NCBI RefSeq assembly: GCF_019112545.1
Contig: NW_025064889.1
Span: forward strand, 531,422 to 595,421
Reading direction: 5' to 3'
Source of the DNA: Guyanagaster necrorhizus
Lineage: Eukaryota > Basidiomycota > Agaricomycetes > Agaricales > Physalacriaceae
Length of the DNA stretch: 64,000 bases
Shown piece after piece: positions 12,071 to 24,300 of this stretch. The notes under the pieces were generated by a model. That model did no database searches. It saw only the letters and a program-made list of their open reading frames with translations, and was not told the origin of the DNA. The translations under genes were made by a program, and so were the position numbers. How positions within the stretch are numbered: position 1 is the first letter of the stretch; each line of letters opens with the position of its first letter.

Positions 12071-13405
12071 ATGTTGCCTCTTGCCATGTATCATCACTTA
12101 TGCACTCTCAAGCCTTTGGTGAGGGAACCCACCTCTGATAGCCCTGAAGAGGCTAAGGAATTATTTCATCTGAAATGGCAAACTATGGAGAAAGAGTATG
12201 CAGAGACTGTGAAAGTCCACTTAGAGTAGAAAAGAGAGCAGGAGAGAGAGAAGAAGGTCTGAGCAGACCATGTGATCTAGGAGGCATGGAGAAAGAAGCA
12301 GCAAGAGAGGTTGGAGAAGAAGAGGGAGGAAGTCCAGTGGACAGCAGAGAGATGGGCAAAGGAGGTGGAGGAGGTGTTGAGAGAGGCAGCTCAAAGGGAG
12401 GCTAAGAAGAGGGAGGCCATAGAGGCCATAATGAGGGCTGAGGCCTTGGAAGTAGGGCAGGAGGGGATAGTTATAGAGAATGAGTTGCAAATGACCTCTG
12501 CAGAGGCTGTTGATTTTTGGCTGCATCAAGTGCTGACAGAACAGTTTGGTCCTAGTCTCAGTCTTCACTTCAAGAGAGTGACTGGCTGTATGTCTCTGGA
12601 GTCTAATGATGAGCAGGATAAGGGGACCAAGGGGAATGATGAGTTGAAAGAATCTGAGAGGACTCTGGAGAGAAGAAAGTGAGTGCAAGAGAGGAAGAAG
12701 AGAGTGGCAGGTCTGACAGAGAAGAGCCATAAATGTAAGTTCAGGTCAAGAAGTATAGTGAATAGCAGTGAGACAGAGGTGGTGGCCAGTCTCAAGAAGA
12801 GGGCAAAGTTAGAGATTGCAGGGCCAGCAGAGAGCAAAAAGAAATTGAGCAGTGAAAGTAAGTGTCTTATTGTTTCTGGTTGGCTTGTCTTAGTTCTGTT
12901 TTCAAGGAGTTGTGTGTGCTGCTATCAAGATGGCACACCCTGTTATACACATCTGGTAACTGAAGGTGCTGGCTGTAGGCAGACTTGTGCCTGTTGCAAG
13001 ATTAAGAAGACCATCTGTTCATTCAATAAGGGCATCACTGCAAGTGAGGTGATCAGCAGTGTGGAGGTCTCTGCTGGTCTCCACCAACTTTTAAAGTTAA
13101 TATGCAAGTTGATGCATCATGTGAATGAGTTGGCAGATAAGGTGGCAGATGTCCATGGTACCATAGTAGATCTCCAGGATAATTACAGGTCAGATGATAT
13201 GTTGTCTCTCTCAGAGTTGTTTTCAGAGTCTGAATTGGAGGCCTGAAAGAAGGCTTGTCTGCTTTTCAAGAATGAGAAGGATCAAGAGGTGGAAGATCTG
13301 TGGGAGGTGATGTTGAAGAGGCTGGATGAGGATATAGAGGAGTTGAAGAGGCAGAGAGAGAGTTCAGATTCTGATGCAGACCCATTGGATTCCACTTTCT
13401 TGTAA
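12071..13405 (+). pseudogene. Decayed antisense gene of element I (coiled-coil plus Zn2Cys6-like)
   Basis: Plus-strand gene, opposite to the gag-pol strand of element I. It is the degraded counterpart of the intact gene at 62430-63768. The start ATG at 12071 and stop TAA at 13403-13405 are at equivalent places. The middle reads SAEAVDFWLHQVLTEQFGP against PAEAVDFRLRRVLVERFGP in the intact copy. The intron is still visible (GTAAGTGTCTTATTG... to ...TTTTCAAG near 12859-12907). All six cysteines of the CX2CX6CX14CX2CX6C cluster remain (SCVCCYQDGTPCY ... CACCKIKKTIC). Several in-frame stops (for example in the coiled coil, and a TGA in the tail near 13246) make it non-functional. Upstream (11933-12070) is the purine-rich tract (minus strand) and a leader. 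Confidence 0.85.
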
Positions 13406-13636
13406 AGATTTTGTGTAAAATGCATATAGAAAAAGGCATTAGATGTTAGTAGTGGAGAAAGAAAATGTAAATACAAGATTTTGACTTTAAAAGTATAAAA
13501 GGAGTGATTGGAATAGTAGTAATTAGTGATTAAAATTGAAATAGTAAGGTGGGGTGCTGGTGGCTTTCAGAGTCACATTGTATCAAGAACAAAATGATTA
13601 AGTGACTTTGGATAAGAGTTCTAGTTTGCCTGAGTA
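13406..13636. other. Spacer between antisense gene and end of pol in element I
   Basis: 231 bp without a reading frame. It matches the last 230 bp of the window (63769-64000), so it is an original part of the element family. It must hold the 3' ends of two convergent transcripts: the antisense gene from the left and, in the young copy, gag-pol from the right. Confidence 0.6.
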
Positions 13637-16600
13637 TCAATAGTGGAAGTCTTCAATAAATTCATCAGTAGAGAACTTGGAGGCTAGTAACCAAGCAAAC
13701 TCTTTATTGGTATCTTTGTAGCCTAGCCACTGGATCTTGTACAGCAGTGGGCAGTGGAACTGGCAGTCCAGCTTAGAGTCAAGGATTTGAGCTATTTTGA
13801 AATGTTCTTCTCTGTTGACTTTGACTGAAGGTGGTGATAGTTGGATTTGGTTAGGAATGATGTTTTCTTCTACAGATTCTAATTGTGACACATGGAAGAC
13901 TGGGTGAATGGATCAGAGATCTGGTGGAAGTCTCAGCATGAAGGATTAGGAATCTGGTTGAGCTATGATTTCAAAAGGGCTGAGGTATTTCTCTAAGAAT
14001 TTTCTGGTTGGGTGGGTGGTTTTAATATGTTTGAAACTGAGGTAGACCTTGTCACCCACTGTAAATGGAAGCACTGAAATCTGATGCTTGTCTGCTTGGA
14101 TCTTGTAGTGAGTCTGAGCCTTGGAGATTTCATCTTTTAATACTTGATGGAGTTCATCAAGGTTGACTGCAAAGTCTCAGGCCTGAGCAGAGGCAATGTC
14201 CCTTTCAGGGTGAATGGTGATGTTAGAGTGGTAACTCTTGTTGGTGAAGAATGAGAAAATCCTGGTGGACATGTTAGGGGCATTGTTGTAGGCAAACTCA
14301 GCAATAGGTAAGAGGGTGTCCCAGTTGTCCTGCTGGTAGGAGCAGTAGATGTGGATATATTGTTCCAGAGTTTGGTTTGCCTATTTGGTTTGTCCATCAG
14401 CCTCTGGATGATAACCTGAAGTAAGATGGAGTTCTATGTTAAGGGTGGTGGCTAGAGTGCAAGTAAACTGAGAGATGAATTTAGAACTATGATCAGATGT
14501 GATGTGACTGAGTATCTCATGTTTGAAGAAGACATGGATAAGGAAAAGTTAGACAAGCTCTGTGGAGTTAATGGTGTTGTGAGTGGGGATGAAGATAGCT
14601 TGCTTGCTAGCTCAGTCTATGACTACTAAGATAGTGGTAAATCTATTGGAGTCTGATAGTTGTTCAATGAAATCTATGAAAATGGAATCCTATGGCTGTT
14701 TGGAAACTGACAGAGGTTTGAGTAACCCATAGGGGTGGTGTTTAGATGTCTTATTGCACTCACAAACTGTGTAAGACTTAACATAGTGTCAAATATATTC
14801 ATGCATCTTTGGCCAGGTATAGTTCTGCCAGACTAGTTTTAATGTCTGGTTTTGACCAAAGTGATCTGCTAAGATATAGTCATGATTATTCTGTAGTATA
14901 CAGAGACAGAGATTGTTGGAGTCCAGAACATAGATGCAGCCTTCAAACTGAAGGATGTTGGATTTGTCAATAGACCACTGAGAGAGAGAGGATTCAGAAG
15001 TGGTCTTGGCCTGGTGGAGGCCATCAGAGCATATAAAGTCAGAGAATTGTGCTTATTTGATATCAGTGTGAAGTTTGTTGATATCCATGATGGCACTAGC
15101 CTATAGAGTGGGGCCTTTAAGGTAGGTTGCATGGAGTGATGCAGAGAGTTGTTCTTGAGTAAACACAGATCAGAAATTGTGGGGGTTGACTTGGGCATAT
15201 TGACTATCCCCCTCTTTAGGGTAGATGTCCCATCATCTAGTGAGCACATTCAGTTTCTCTCCAAGTTTCCCAGAGCAGAACCAGATTACTAGGTTGAACT
15301 GGAATAGGTATTCAGACTAGTGAACCTGTTGGTGGATTAGAATCTTGGTGGTGGTGAAGTATTCAAGGTTTTTATGGTCTGTTATGATGTCAATAGAGTC
15401 TATAGAGCCTTCAAGGTAGTGCTGCCAATGTTTAAAGGTCTTAAATGGCTAGAAGTTCTTTGTCATGAGTGTCATAGTTGAGTTTGGCATTGTGAAGGCT
15501 CTGGGAGCAGAAGGTGATGGGGTGAATTTTGCCATCTTTAAGATAGATGGAGAGGATAGCTGCAATTGCATAATTGGAAGTGTCAGTTTCCACTACTATC
15601 TTTTGATCAGAGATCCAGTGGATAAAGATGAGAGCATGTGTAAAGGCCTGTTTCAACTCATTAAAGGCAGCCAAGCATTTGTTATCAAATTTTCATGGAG
15701 TTCTCTTGCAGGTGAGTCATGTAAGGAGAAGAATGATGTTGCTATATTCATGTATGAAGTGACAGTAGAAGTTAGCAAAGCCAAGAAAAGATTAAATGTT
15801 CTTGACCTTTTGTGGCACTGGCCAGTCAACAATAGCCTTGACTTTTTCTTCAGACATGTGAAGTCCTTCAGGTGATAGGATGTAGCCTAGGTATTCTACA
15901 GAATTCCAGTTGAATTCACATTTGAAATCTTTGCAGTAGAGTCTATTAGCTCTAAGCCTGATAGAACCTTATGAATATGTTTCTGGTGATCTCTCAGGTT
16001 GTTAAAATATATGAGGATGTTGTTAAGGTAGACTACTACTGATATGTCAAGCATGTCTGAGAATATATTGTTCACAAATCATTGGAATGCTGCCAGAGCA
16101 TTTATGAGGCCAAAGGGCATGACATGCCATTTGAAGGAACTATAATGAGTTTGGAAGGCTGTTTTTCATTCATCTCCTTTAGCTATGTGAATGAGATAGT
16201 AGGCATGTCATAGGTTGAGCTTAGTGTAGATGCATGCAGAGCAGGCAGAGTTGAGGAGATCAGAAATGAGAGGAAGAGAGTAGTGATCCTTCTTGGAGAT
16301 TTTGTTTAGGCCATGGTAGTTGATGTAAAGTCAGAGTTCACTGGTCTTCTTCTTGACAAATAGAACTGGAGCTCTGTGCAGAGAGCAGGATAAAGTGATG
16401 AACCCATTGCATAGATTATCATCAATAAACTCTTGTAGAGCCTTGAGTTTAGATTCTGAAAGGGAATAAATAAATCCAAGCAGCAGAGATGTTCCTTCCT
16501 CAAGGTTGATTTTAAGATCATACAGCCTGTGTTCAGGTAGTTTTTCAGAGAGGGTATCACTGAAGATGTCTGCAAAATTATGGTACTCTACTGGCACTGA

Positions 16601-17470
16601 TGAAAGATCTGCTGGTTCCATGGATGTGGCTTTGGCTCTAATATTAGACAAGGAAGGCTGCAGTATGAACTGCTGAGTGCCTTCTTCTGCACTGGCTCAG
16701 ACAAATGTGGCAGTGGATATGATAGAGATCTTTGAGTGTGCTTTTATAGTAAAAGACTCTGAGAGAGAATAAGAATAGATGGGTTCATATAGGAATGGAG
16801 TCTGCTGGCTACCTGAAGTGGATTTAGAATAGAGTAAAGCCTCAGAAGTTGGACTAATAGAGTCTGATGGGCACAGAAGTCTCAGAATTGAGCTGGAAGG
16901 CTCAAAAAGAGGTGGACTATTGTCCTATAGACACAAAAGTCCCTGAGATGCAGTGAAAACTGTGGAATTGGTTGAAGTGAGATCCTGATAGCTTGAGCAG
17001 AAAGTGATACTGTTCTCTGCCCAGTCAATCAGTGGATTGTAGTGGGAGAGCCAGTTGTATCTTAGGACAAGATTGCAAGACAAATCCAGAGAAGTGATAT
17101 AGAAGTTGATGGAGATGGTGTCTCCAGATGGGAAACAGATGGAGATGATTGCAATTTGAGATGTACAGCTTCTGCTGGAGCTATCAAATAATCAAAGTTG
17201 CACACTAGAGATAGTTTTAATGGGAATTTTATTGACAGCTACATACTTAATGTCAACAAAGTGGTAGCTAGAACCAGAATCAATAAGGGCAAGAAAATGC
17301 AGAATGATACAAGTTGGGGAACTGTTGGGTTTCACAGTAGTTGGTAATTCTGCTGAAAGAGGAATGTGGAAGGAGTGATTGGAAAGGGATGTTGCACTGA
17401 GAGTGATAACCTCTAGTGTGCAAATAGAGTCAATGCAACCCTGAACTCACATAAAAGAAACAGGGTTGCT
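13637..17470 (-). pseudogene. Decayed pol of element I (protease-like, RT, RNase H, integrase, chromodomain-like end)
   Basis: Minus-strand Ty3-type pol, heavily interrupted. From its 5' side: a retropepsin-like region near 17.0-17.3 kb, RT with LFVKKKTSEL and SALNELKALQEFIDDNL-like text at 16331-16651, RNase H at 15441-15674 (VETDTSNYAIAAIL, then YDTHDKELLAI), integrase remnants around 14.1-15.2 kb, and a chromodomain-like C terminus at 13637-13891 (EEHFKIAQILDSKL, YKIQWLGYKDTNKEFAW). The family differs from A/B/E/F; it resembles the common agaricomycete Ty3 group with WLGY instead of WKGY. Almost no CG remains over the stretch. The downstream neighbour on the other strand is the antisense gene. 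Confidence 0.8.
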
Positions 17471-17916
17471 TCCTAGTTTTCTGACTCTGTTAGAGCCAGC
17501 TCCACAGGAGCAGTATTGACTTCAGCTGTATAACTCTTGGTGGAGGCTGCTGCCTTCTGCTTGTTGCAGTCTTCAGTCTTGTGTTTGGCTCCACAGAACA
17601 TGTAAAGGTTGTTCTGGCACTAGCAGTCTTTTTCTTCCTGAGTAAGATGACCATCTTTATCTGGCTTGTTGGCATAGGGCTTAGAGGTGGTAGATTTTGG
17701 TGTGGAGCTGGAGTCCAAAGAAGAAGAGTTGGTCCTCTTGGATTTAGGGTTGGAGAATTGGTTGGAGGCCTTATTGTCTCAGTTTTCACAGGCAATTTTG
17801 ATCTTTTGGGTCTAGTAGTGAGCATCAAGTTCTTGAGCAAGGAAGCACATATCACAAAAGTTGTTTGGCTTTTTATGGTGTGCCATGTTATCTTTGATAT
17901 AGATGCAGAGGCCATA
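17471..17916 (-). pseudogene. Decayed gag 3' part of element I (zinc knuckle)
   Basis: On the minus strand one frame reads CQNNLYMFCGAKHKTEDC near 17.57-17.64 kb, a zinc-knuckle-like Cys/His pattern that ends gag in this family. Pro/Thr/Ser-rich linker sequence lies upstream of it (higher coordinates). The gag is cut at 17917 by element F; it continues at 36919 after the CCATA duplication. Confidence 0.65.
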
Positions 17917-18381
17917 TGTTATGATTTTTCCTTATTTCTTTTTCTTTTTCTTGGAAATGACCCTTATCTCTGCTTAGTCAGGGTGCTTAGACCATGGGAA
18001 GGCTTAGTCAGCAACCCAGTTAGTCATCATCTTATTGCACTGCTGTGTGCTGTGAAGGGAGAGACAATACTCCTTTTGTCATTTAACTGCAGTGCAGCAG
18101 TAACAGCACAACCACAAGACAACAGCAGAGGTAACAGCTCTATGACAGACAATATCTTTTGTGAACTTCTATTAATAGTCCGATAACAGAATAATATTTA
18201 AGTAGCATAGTTTTGCTGTAGTAACTTCAGCATTAAGCTAAAGTTTATTCTTCACTATCTATTCTCAAGTGACTTGCAATGCCTTGACTACACAACTCTA
18301 TTAACACATCAGTGAACTCTGTCAGTATAACCTGAAGTGTGAGGTTCTGAACAGTTTATCATGTGGAATTTGGGCTTAATA
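17917..18381 (+). repeat. 5' LTR of element F
   Basis: Starts TGTTATGATTTTTCC and ends GGGCTTAATA (degraded TTAACA). Contains a TATA-like AATATTTAAG, then 26 nt later AGCATTAAGCTAA (18229-18241), the predicted RNA start. It aligns with 36416-36918 apart from indels, one being a stretch of about 30 bp present only in the 3' LTR. Confidence 0.88.
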
Positions 18382-18382
18382 A

Positions 18383-18395
18383 TTAGCTTAACACT
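18383..18395 (+). other. Self-priming primer-binding site of element F
   Basis: TTAGCTTAACACT, 1 nt after the LTR. Its complement AGTGTTAAGCTAA differs from the LTR 13-mer AGCATTAAGCTAA only where one has TG and the other CA. Both derive simply from an original CG that decayed on opposite strands, so the ancestral pair would have been perfectly complementary. Confidence 0.7.
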
Positions 18396-18429
18396 TATCA
18401 TTCTCTTTCTCAGGCCCAATTGTGCTGAG

Positions 18430-20851
18430 GAACCAAATGCCCCCTGTGCTTAATTTTTCCAATCCAAACTTTACCCACAAGTTCTTCAAACTCCTCACTT
18501 CCATCATCAGAACATTGATAGGCCTATTGATGATCATACAGCTGTGCTATAGATGTCAATCAATTACTGCCTAGACAATTTATCACTATCAAGAGTTCCA
18601 ACATATCTGTGCAATCCTATGCAATGTCATACCAGACCTCCCCCTCCACAACATTTCTGCCTCTGTCTGACAATCCTTTCATTCCACAGAAGGAGACAGC
18701 CCCAAAATCATCCCTAGGAGCCCAGCTAAAGGGCATTTTAGGAAAGAAGAGGAGCAGTGGCAGCAGCATACCTACCCCTCATGACTTCTGTCAGCAGTCA
18801 TCCAAGACACTGCAAACTCTTGAGCTACAGGATTTTGATGACCCTGATCCAACATCTCCATCCTGTCTCTCAAGCATGATGTCCTTGCAATAAGGACAGT
18901 GACCACTATCTCTGAGCCCAACATTGAGTGCCATGCTAGAGACTCTCTTGATGCTATTCAGGTGGCTTCAAGCACCAGAAATACCACAGGCTGGGAATCC
19001 CAATATACTATGATGGCATGAAGCAGGAGTTCTAGCCAGAGAGAAACTAGAGTCAGTAGTTCTGACCTATTCTTTGATGACAATGACAAAAATGAGCTCC
19101 AGTACTGGCAAGCCACAGCCAGAGAAGCTAGTCAACTGAAGTGGAGCGAAGAAAGCCAAATGATGAGCTCATTAAGATGCCATTCAGAGGTATCATGACC
19201 AGTACAACCAACCCTAAATATTGCTCCAGTCATCACAGAGGATGACATTTGACCTCTCCAATCTCTTGCTGAGTACATTGAGGAGCAGGCACATATCAGG
19301 CATCAGGCTGCTCAGGAGAATGCCCTCTTCAGGCAGTACCTCTGAGCACGAGACAGGAGGAGGGGCTCTGGAAGCTCTTGACTCACTAATATGCTTATTA
19401 GTACTACCACCAACAGCATTTCTGACTCTCTGTTCTGGGAGCCTGTCACTCCTATCACTGAGTCTGACCTTTGGACAGGATCAGTCACAGGAGTTATCTA
19501 TACAGATGACTTCCACTCTAGAGAGATGATAGATCTTGACGATGATTGCTCATTATCATATGGAACTGATATCATCATAGAGACTGATGACATCTCCATC
19601 TGGGGAGATAGAATATCATCAGACCAAGGAATGGTCAGAGGGGACAAAGAACACATCAACTCCACAGATGACATATGGCAGTTCCTTGATAGGAACTTTG
19701 CCGCTTTCTTCCTTCAGCCAAGGTTCTATTGAAACTTCCACTGGTATCACAGAGCAATAATGGCAGCAGCAGCAAGAGAGGGAGTTGAGGAGGAGCAGCC
19801 TGAGCAGGAGCCTACTCCTTGACTTGGATCTGATGATGCAGAAACCAGTACACAGTCTCAGTATGGTCACCCCAGAGGTCTTCAGCCTGTATGACAGTTC
19901 TCTCCTTAGAGAAGAGGAGAATGAGGCAACCAACATGGATAATGATGCCAAAGAGGAGAATCCTGACAGGAAAGTCAGAAACCCCCTTCTTGAGTGGGAG
20001 AAAACATTTAAAGTATGCCTGATAGAGGAGAAGTTGTGACAGAAGGTGCATGAGGCATGTGAAGAAGACTTCATTTGGCTGTACCAAGAGCAGGTAGCCA
20101 AATTATGGAGAGATAATCTCTGGTTGAGATCATCTCTAGGACAAAGGTATACCTCTGCTGATTTTCTCAAGCAGGAGGAAATTTTGCAATATGTGGCCAC
20201 TGAGCAGGCTATTTTTAATTTTAATCAAAGATATTTACATTATCAGATGGGACTATTACCACTATACAAGCTGAAGTATGGCAGAAGAATAGCACCTAAG
20301 CCATAAACACCAAGTATAATACCATCCAAATTGGCATATATAATGCCATTAATCTGAATAGCATTGTCAAGGTACTTGCTTGCCACATCAGCCATCTGCA
20401 GCACAGCATCTCAGCTGGCTCATTACTGACCACAGCCAAGTAGCCATTATCTGAACCTGTGGAGGATGCTGATTCAGCAACTATTTGCTGGACAACTACC
20501 ACCTGATGAAGCCAAAGGCAGTGAAGCCACTCTAGCAGCCCCAAAGGCTCCTGAAGGAGATGACCCTGAAGTGACAGCCCAGGGCTGGACCATTCAGAAC
20601 AGACATATCATACAAAAAGAACCTCCCTCACTAGAAAGCCCCATTGCTGATGATGGGTTCCTTCATTTGTTTCCCAGTCTGCCACTAGGATAGGCAGGCC
20701 CACCAGAGAGCAGACCCTCAAATCCAATGCCTCCCCTTGATCTCAAGGCACAAATTCTGAATGTCAAACCAATTCTTGTGTATAATCCTCTCTCCTTTAA
20801 GGGAGCATCCGATGACATTGATTGATTCCTTATGGACTGCAATCAATACTT
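18430..20851 (+). pseudogene. Decayed membrane ORF and gag 5' part of element F
   Basis: Begins with the small hydrophobic ORF seen in A and B (MPPVLNFSNPNFTHKFFKLL followed by TSIIRTLIGLLMIIQLC). Next comes a basic, Ser/Pro-rich segment (18624 onward: MSYQTSPSTTFLPLS, then LKGILGKKRSSGSS) that matches element B. From about 19.4 to 20.3 kb is acidic gag N-terminal sequence (for example LYQEQVAKLWRDN). At the right end is the start of the capsid-like region. Many stops are present. It is interrupted at 20852 by element A, and continues at 28931. Confidence 0.7.
20847..20851. repeat. Target-site duplication TACTT of element A (left copy)
   Basis: TACTT at 20847-20851 is repeated at 28926-28930 directly outside the other LTR. 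It falls within the gag of element F. Confidence 0.93.
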
Positions 20852-21275
20852 TGTTAAGCCCAAGCGTCATGTGAACTGATACACGTGATAAACAGGTGTT
20901 CCTTCGCACTTCGAGGAATCACCTGAGTTCACTATATGTATATCCGGACGGTGTGACTCAAGGTCAGATATAGACTCGAGGTAGAATGGTATGTATAAAC
21001 TTTAGCTCGAAGCTGGGGTATACCAGTGAGAGCTGTCGGTCTTAAATACTATACAGGTATCGCTAAGAATATAACTACTTATTGTGTCGTTCTGTGTCTA
21101 TGGTGCCCGTTGTCCTTGAGCATCGTTGTTGTACATAAGAGGGTAATTGTGCATCGTCGAGCGTTGCTGTATCTAGGCGGTTCAGTTGTGCTTACTAAGC
21201 CTTTCCCATGGTCCCGTGCCCTGACTAAGCATGAATAGGGGTAAAGGAATAAGAGAAAAAGGAAAAATTGTAACA
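20852..21275 (-). repeat. 3' LTR of element A
   Basis: 424 bp, 421 identical to the other LTR by my reading. The 13-mer matching the primer-binding site is at 21002-21014. Next to it inside the element is the polypurine tract at about 21276-21290 (minus strand). Confidence 0.93.
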
Positions 21276-21308
21276 TTACCCCCTCGTTAAGACCATCGTC
21301 CCGATGGC

Positions 21309-24300
21309 TTAATTAAGGGATAGTTCATAGTCGTGTATGGCCATCTCCGCGTTCATGTACTTCTCATTCACCCATTGGTTAGATTCTGGTCCATATCCCT
21401 TCCAACTGACGAGGTAGTCAACCGTTGTAGTCATTCCTCCACCTTTCGCTTTGGTTCGGCGCAGTTTGTGGTTTAGGATTTGATCGATTTCGAAGTGTTC
21501 TTCGTCGTCGATCAAGTCCGGTGGTAGAGGCGGTGGCCGTTGTTGGTTGGGAAAGGCTGGCGCGATATATGGATTTAATAATGTTTCATTGAAGACGTCG
21601 TGGATTTTCCAGGCTTGGGGTAAGCGCAGTTTATATGCACTTAGTCCAACGGCTTTTATGATTGTGAAAGGGCCTGTGCATTTGTCGTCGAGTTTCTTTT
21701 TTGGTCATGGTAAATGAAGGTTTGTTGTGTCCAGCCATACTTTATCGTTTGGTTGGTATATATGACTTGCTTGATGATGTTTATCGTAGGTCCCCTTCAT
21801 CGTTGCTGCTGCCTTCTCCAGGGCTATCTTTGTCTCGTGGTGAATCTTTGTCATATCTGCTGCGAAGTTTGCTGATGCGGGTGTGGTTGTTCGAATGCGA
21901 TTCGTTTGGGTAATGTGTGGGTGACGACCATGGTTTATGAAGAATGGGGTTTTTCCCGTCGTGGAGTGTACACGGTTGTTATGTTGGAAGGCTGCGAGAG
22001 TGAGCCATTCAGTCCAGTCATCCTGTCGGTAGTTGATGAAAAGGCGTAAGTACTTTTCGATTTCCTGATTAACACATTCCGTTTGTCCGTCTGTCTGCGG
22101 GTGGTAGGCCGTGGATGCATTTTGTTTAATGTTTAAGATGCGATACAAGTTGGTGATGAATTTTGAGACGAATTGGGGGCCTCTGTCTGAGATGATGACT
22201 TGGGGCATTCCATATTTGGCGTATACCTCATCTTGTAGGATTTTGGCCCATCCTTCGGAGTTCAATTCTGTGGAGCACGAAATGGGAATGATCGCTTTAG
22301 AGAATCGGTCTACGATGACGAGGATTGCATCATACCCGTTGCATTCGGGCAGACCGGTGATCATGTCGACTGAAATGTGTGTCCATGGGGTAGAGGGCAC
22401 CTCGTTGGGATGGAGCGGTGCTGCTCGCGCTTGTGTCGAGGACTTCTCTCGTTGACAAGCTTCGCAAGCCTTAACGTAGGCGGTTATGTCGTTTCCCATC
22501 TTTGGCCACCAATATTCTCGTAATACGAGCTCTTTGGTTTTGGCAATGCCCGGGTGTCCGGCCGTTATGTGATCGTGGCAGGTGGCGATAATTTCGCCAC
22601 GCAACTGTTGGTCTCGGAGGACATAGATTCGACCATCGTAGTGAATTAGGCCCCCCTCCTTTGTCATTCCTCGTTCATGATTGAGAGAGGGGGCCACCTG
22701 TTGATCCCACTTGTGATTGTCCCGTGTTGCGCTCTTGATCCGCTCGTGTATTTCCTCCTCCGTCGGCATTATCATGGCGTGGAAATGTTCCGGTCTTAAT
22801 AGGGTCACCCCCTCGTTATCTGCGCTTCCTTGGTCATGGTCGGCTCATCGACTTAACAGGTCAGCTTTCTTGTTCACCGTTCCTGCCTTATGATGGAGGG
22901 TGTATTGATATTGACTAAGCTCCGTCACCCAGCGGGCTTGTCGTCGGTTGAGTTTCTGGGGCTGTCGGAAGTACTGTAGGTTTTGGTGATCCGTCCAGAC
23001 TTCAAATACTTCTTCGGCTTCAATAAGATAATGCTGCCACTCCTCCAAGGCGAGCATGATGGCGAGCAACTCTTTGTCGTAAATTTCATAGTTTCGCTCT
23101 GTGACGGTTAGAGCTTTGGAGAGGAAGGCTACGGGTCGCCATTTTCCGTCTTGCTCTTGAGAGAGGACGGCCCCTATTGCCCCCTCACTTGTGTCGGCTT
23201 CCACCCTAAATTTCCCTTCCTGGGTTGGGATGGCCAGTACAACATCCTCCGCTAGTTGTCTCTTGAGGTCCGCGAAGGCGTTCTGTTGGGAGGGTCCCCA
23301 GTTCCAGGGTGCATTGCCCGTCAGCTGTGTCATTGGGCAGACGATTTTGCTGTAGTCACGGATGAATCGTCGGTAGAAGTTGGTGAACCCAAGGAACGAC
23401 TGTAATTCCCTTTTTTTGCTGGGTTCTGGCCACTCGGTGACGCCTGCTACTTTTATTGGGTCCATCCGGATACTCCCTTCGCTAATGATTACTCCGAGGT
23501 ATTCCGTCTCTAGTACCTCGAACTCGCATTTCTCCACCTTGAGGAATAGTTTGTGCTTCCTCATGAGGGCTAGTACTTTTCGTACTAGGCTGCGATGTTC
23601 CTCCTTTGTTTTGGACATGATTAAGATATCGTCAAGGTATATCGTTACTTTTCCGGTGGAGATGAGATCTTTGAAGATATCGTTCATCATCCATTGGAAG
23701 GTTGCCGGGGAATTTGTGAGTCCAAAGAACATTACTGTTGGTTCGAATAATCCCCGGTTGGTCCAGAATGCGGCCTTCCACTCGTCTCCCTCCTTGATTC
23801 GGACGTTATTATACCCCCATCGTATGTCAAGTTTCGTGTAGTACTTGGCGCCTCATAGTTTGTCCATTAGTTCGGAGATTAGAGGCAATGGGTACCGATT
23901 TTTAATGGTCATCTCATTGAGTTTTCGATAGTCTTGGACTGGTCGAAGTTTTCCGTCCTTCTTCTTGACGAAGAAGAAGGGAGATGCCATGGGGGATTTC
24001 GAAGGGCGAATTCTCCCGCTGGATAGGTTTTCATCCAGGAACTTGTCGAGCTCTTGCTGTTCGTGATGACCGAGCGGGTAGGTTTTACAATCCAGATTGG
24101 CATTGGCGTTTGGGATTAGTTCAATAGCGTGGTCCCATGGTTTCGGGGTGGGTAGTTCGTCAAAGCTCTCTTTCTCGAAGAGGTCTTTGTAGTCTCGTGC
24201 CCATTCAGGTACCATCTCTTCGAACGTCTTCTCTGCCTTTCCCTGGTTGGCCTTGGCGGCCAAGTCATTCGCATGGTGAATGGCTCGCACTTGAATCTCC

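Noticed and set aside
21026..21238. 70-codon ORF present twice (also 28676-28888)
   Set aside because: Both lie at the same place in the two LTRs of element A. They are repeated only because the LTR is repeated, with no family resemblance.
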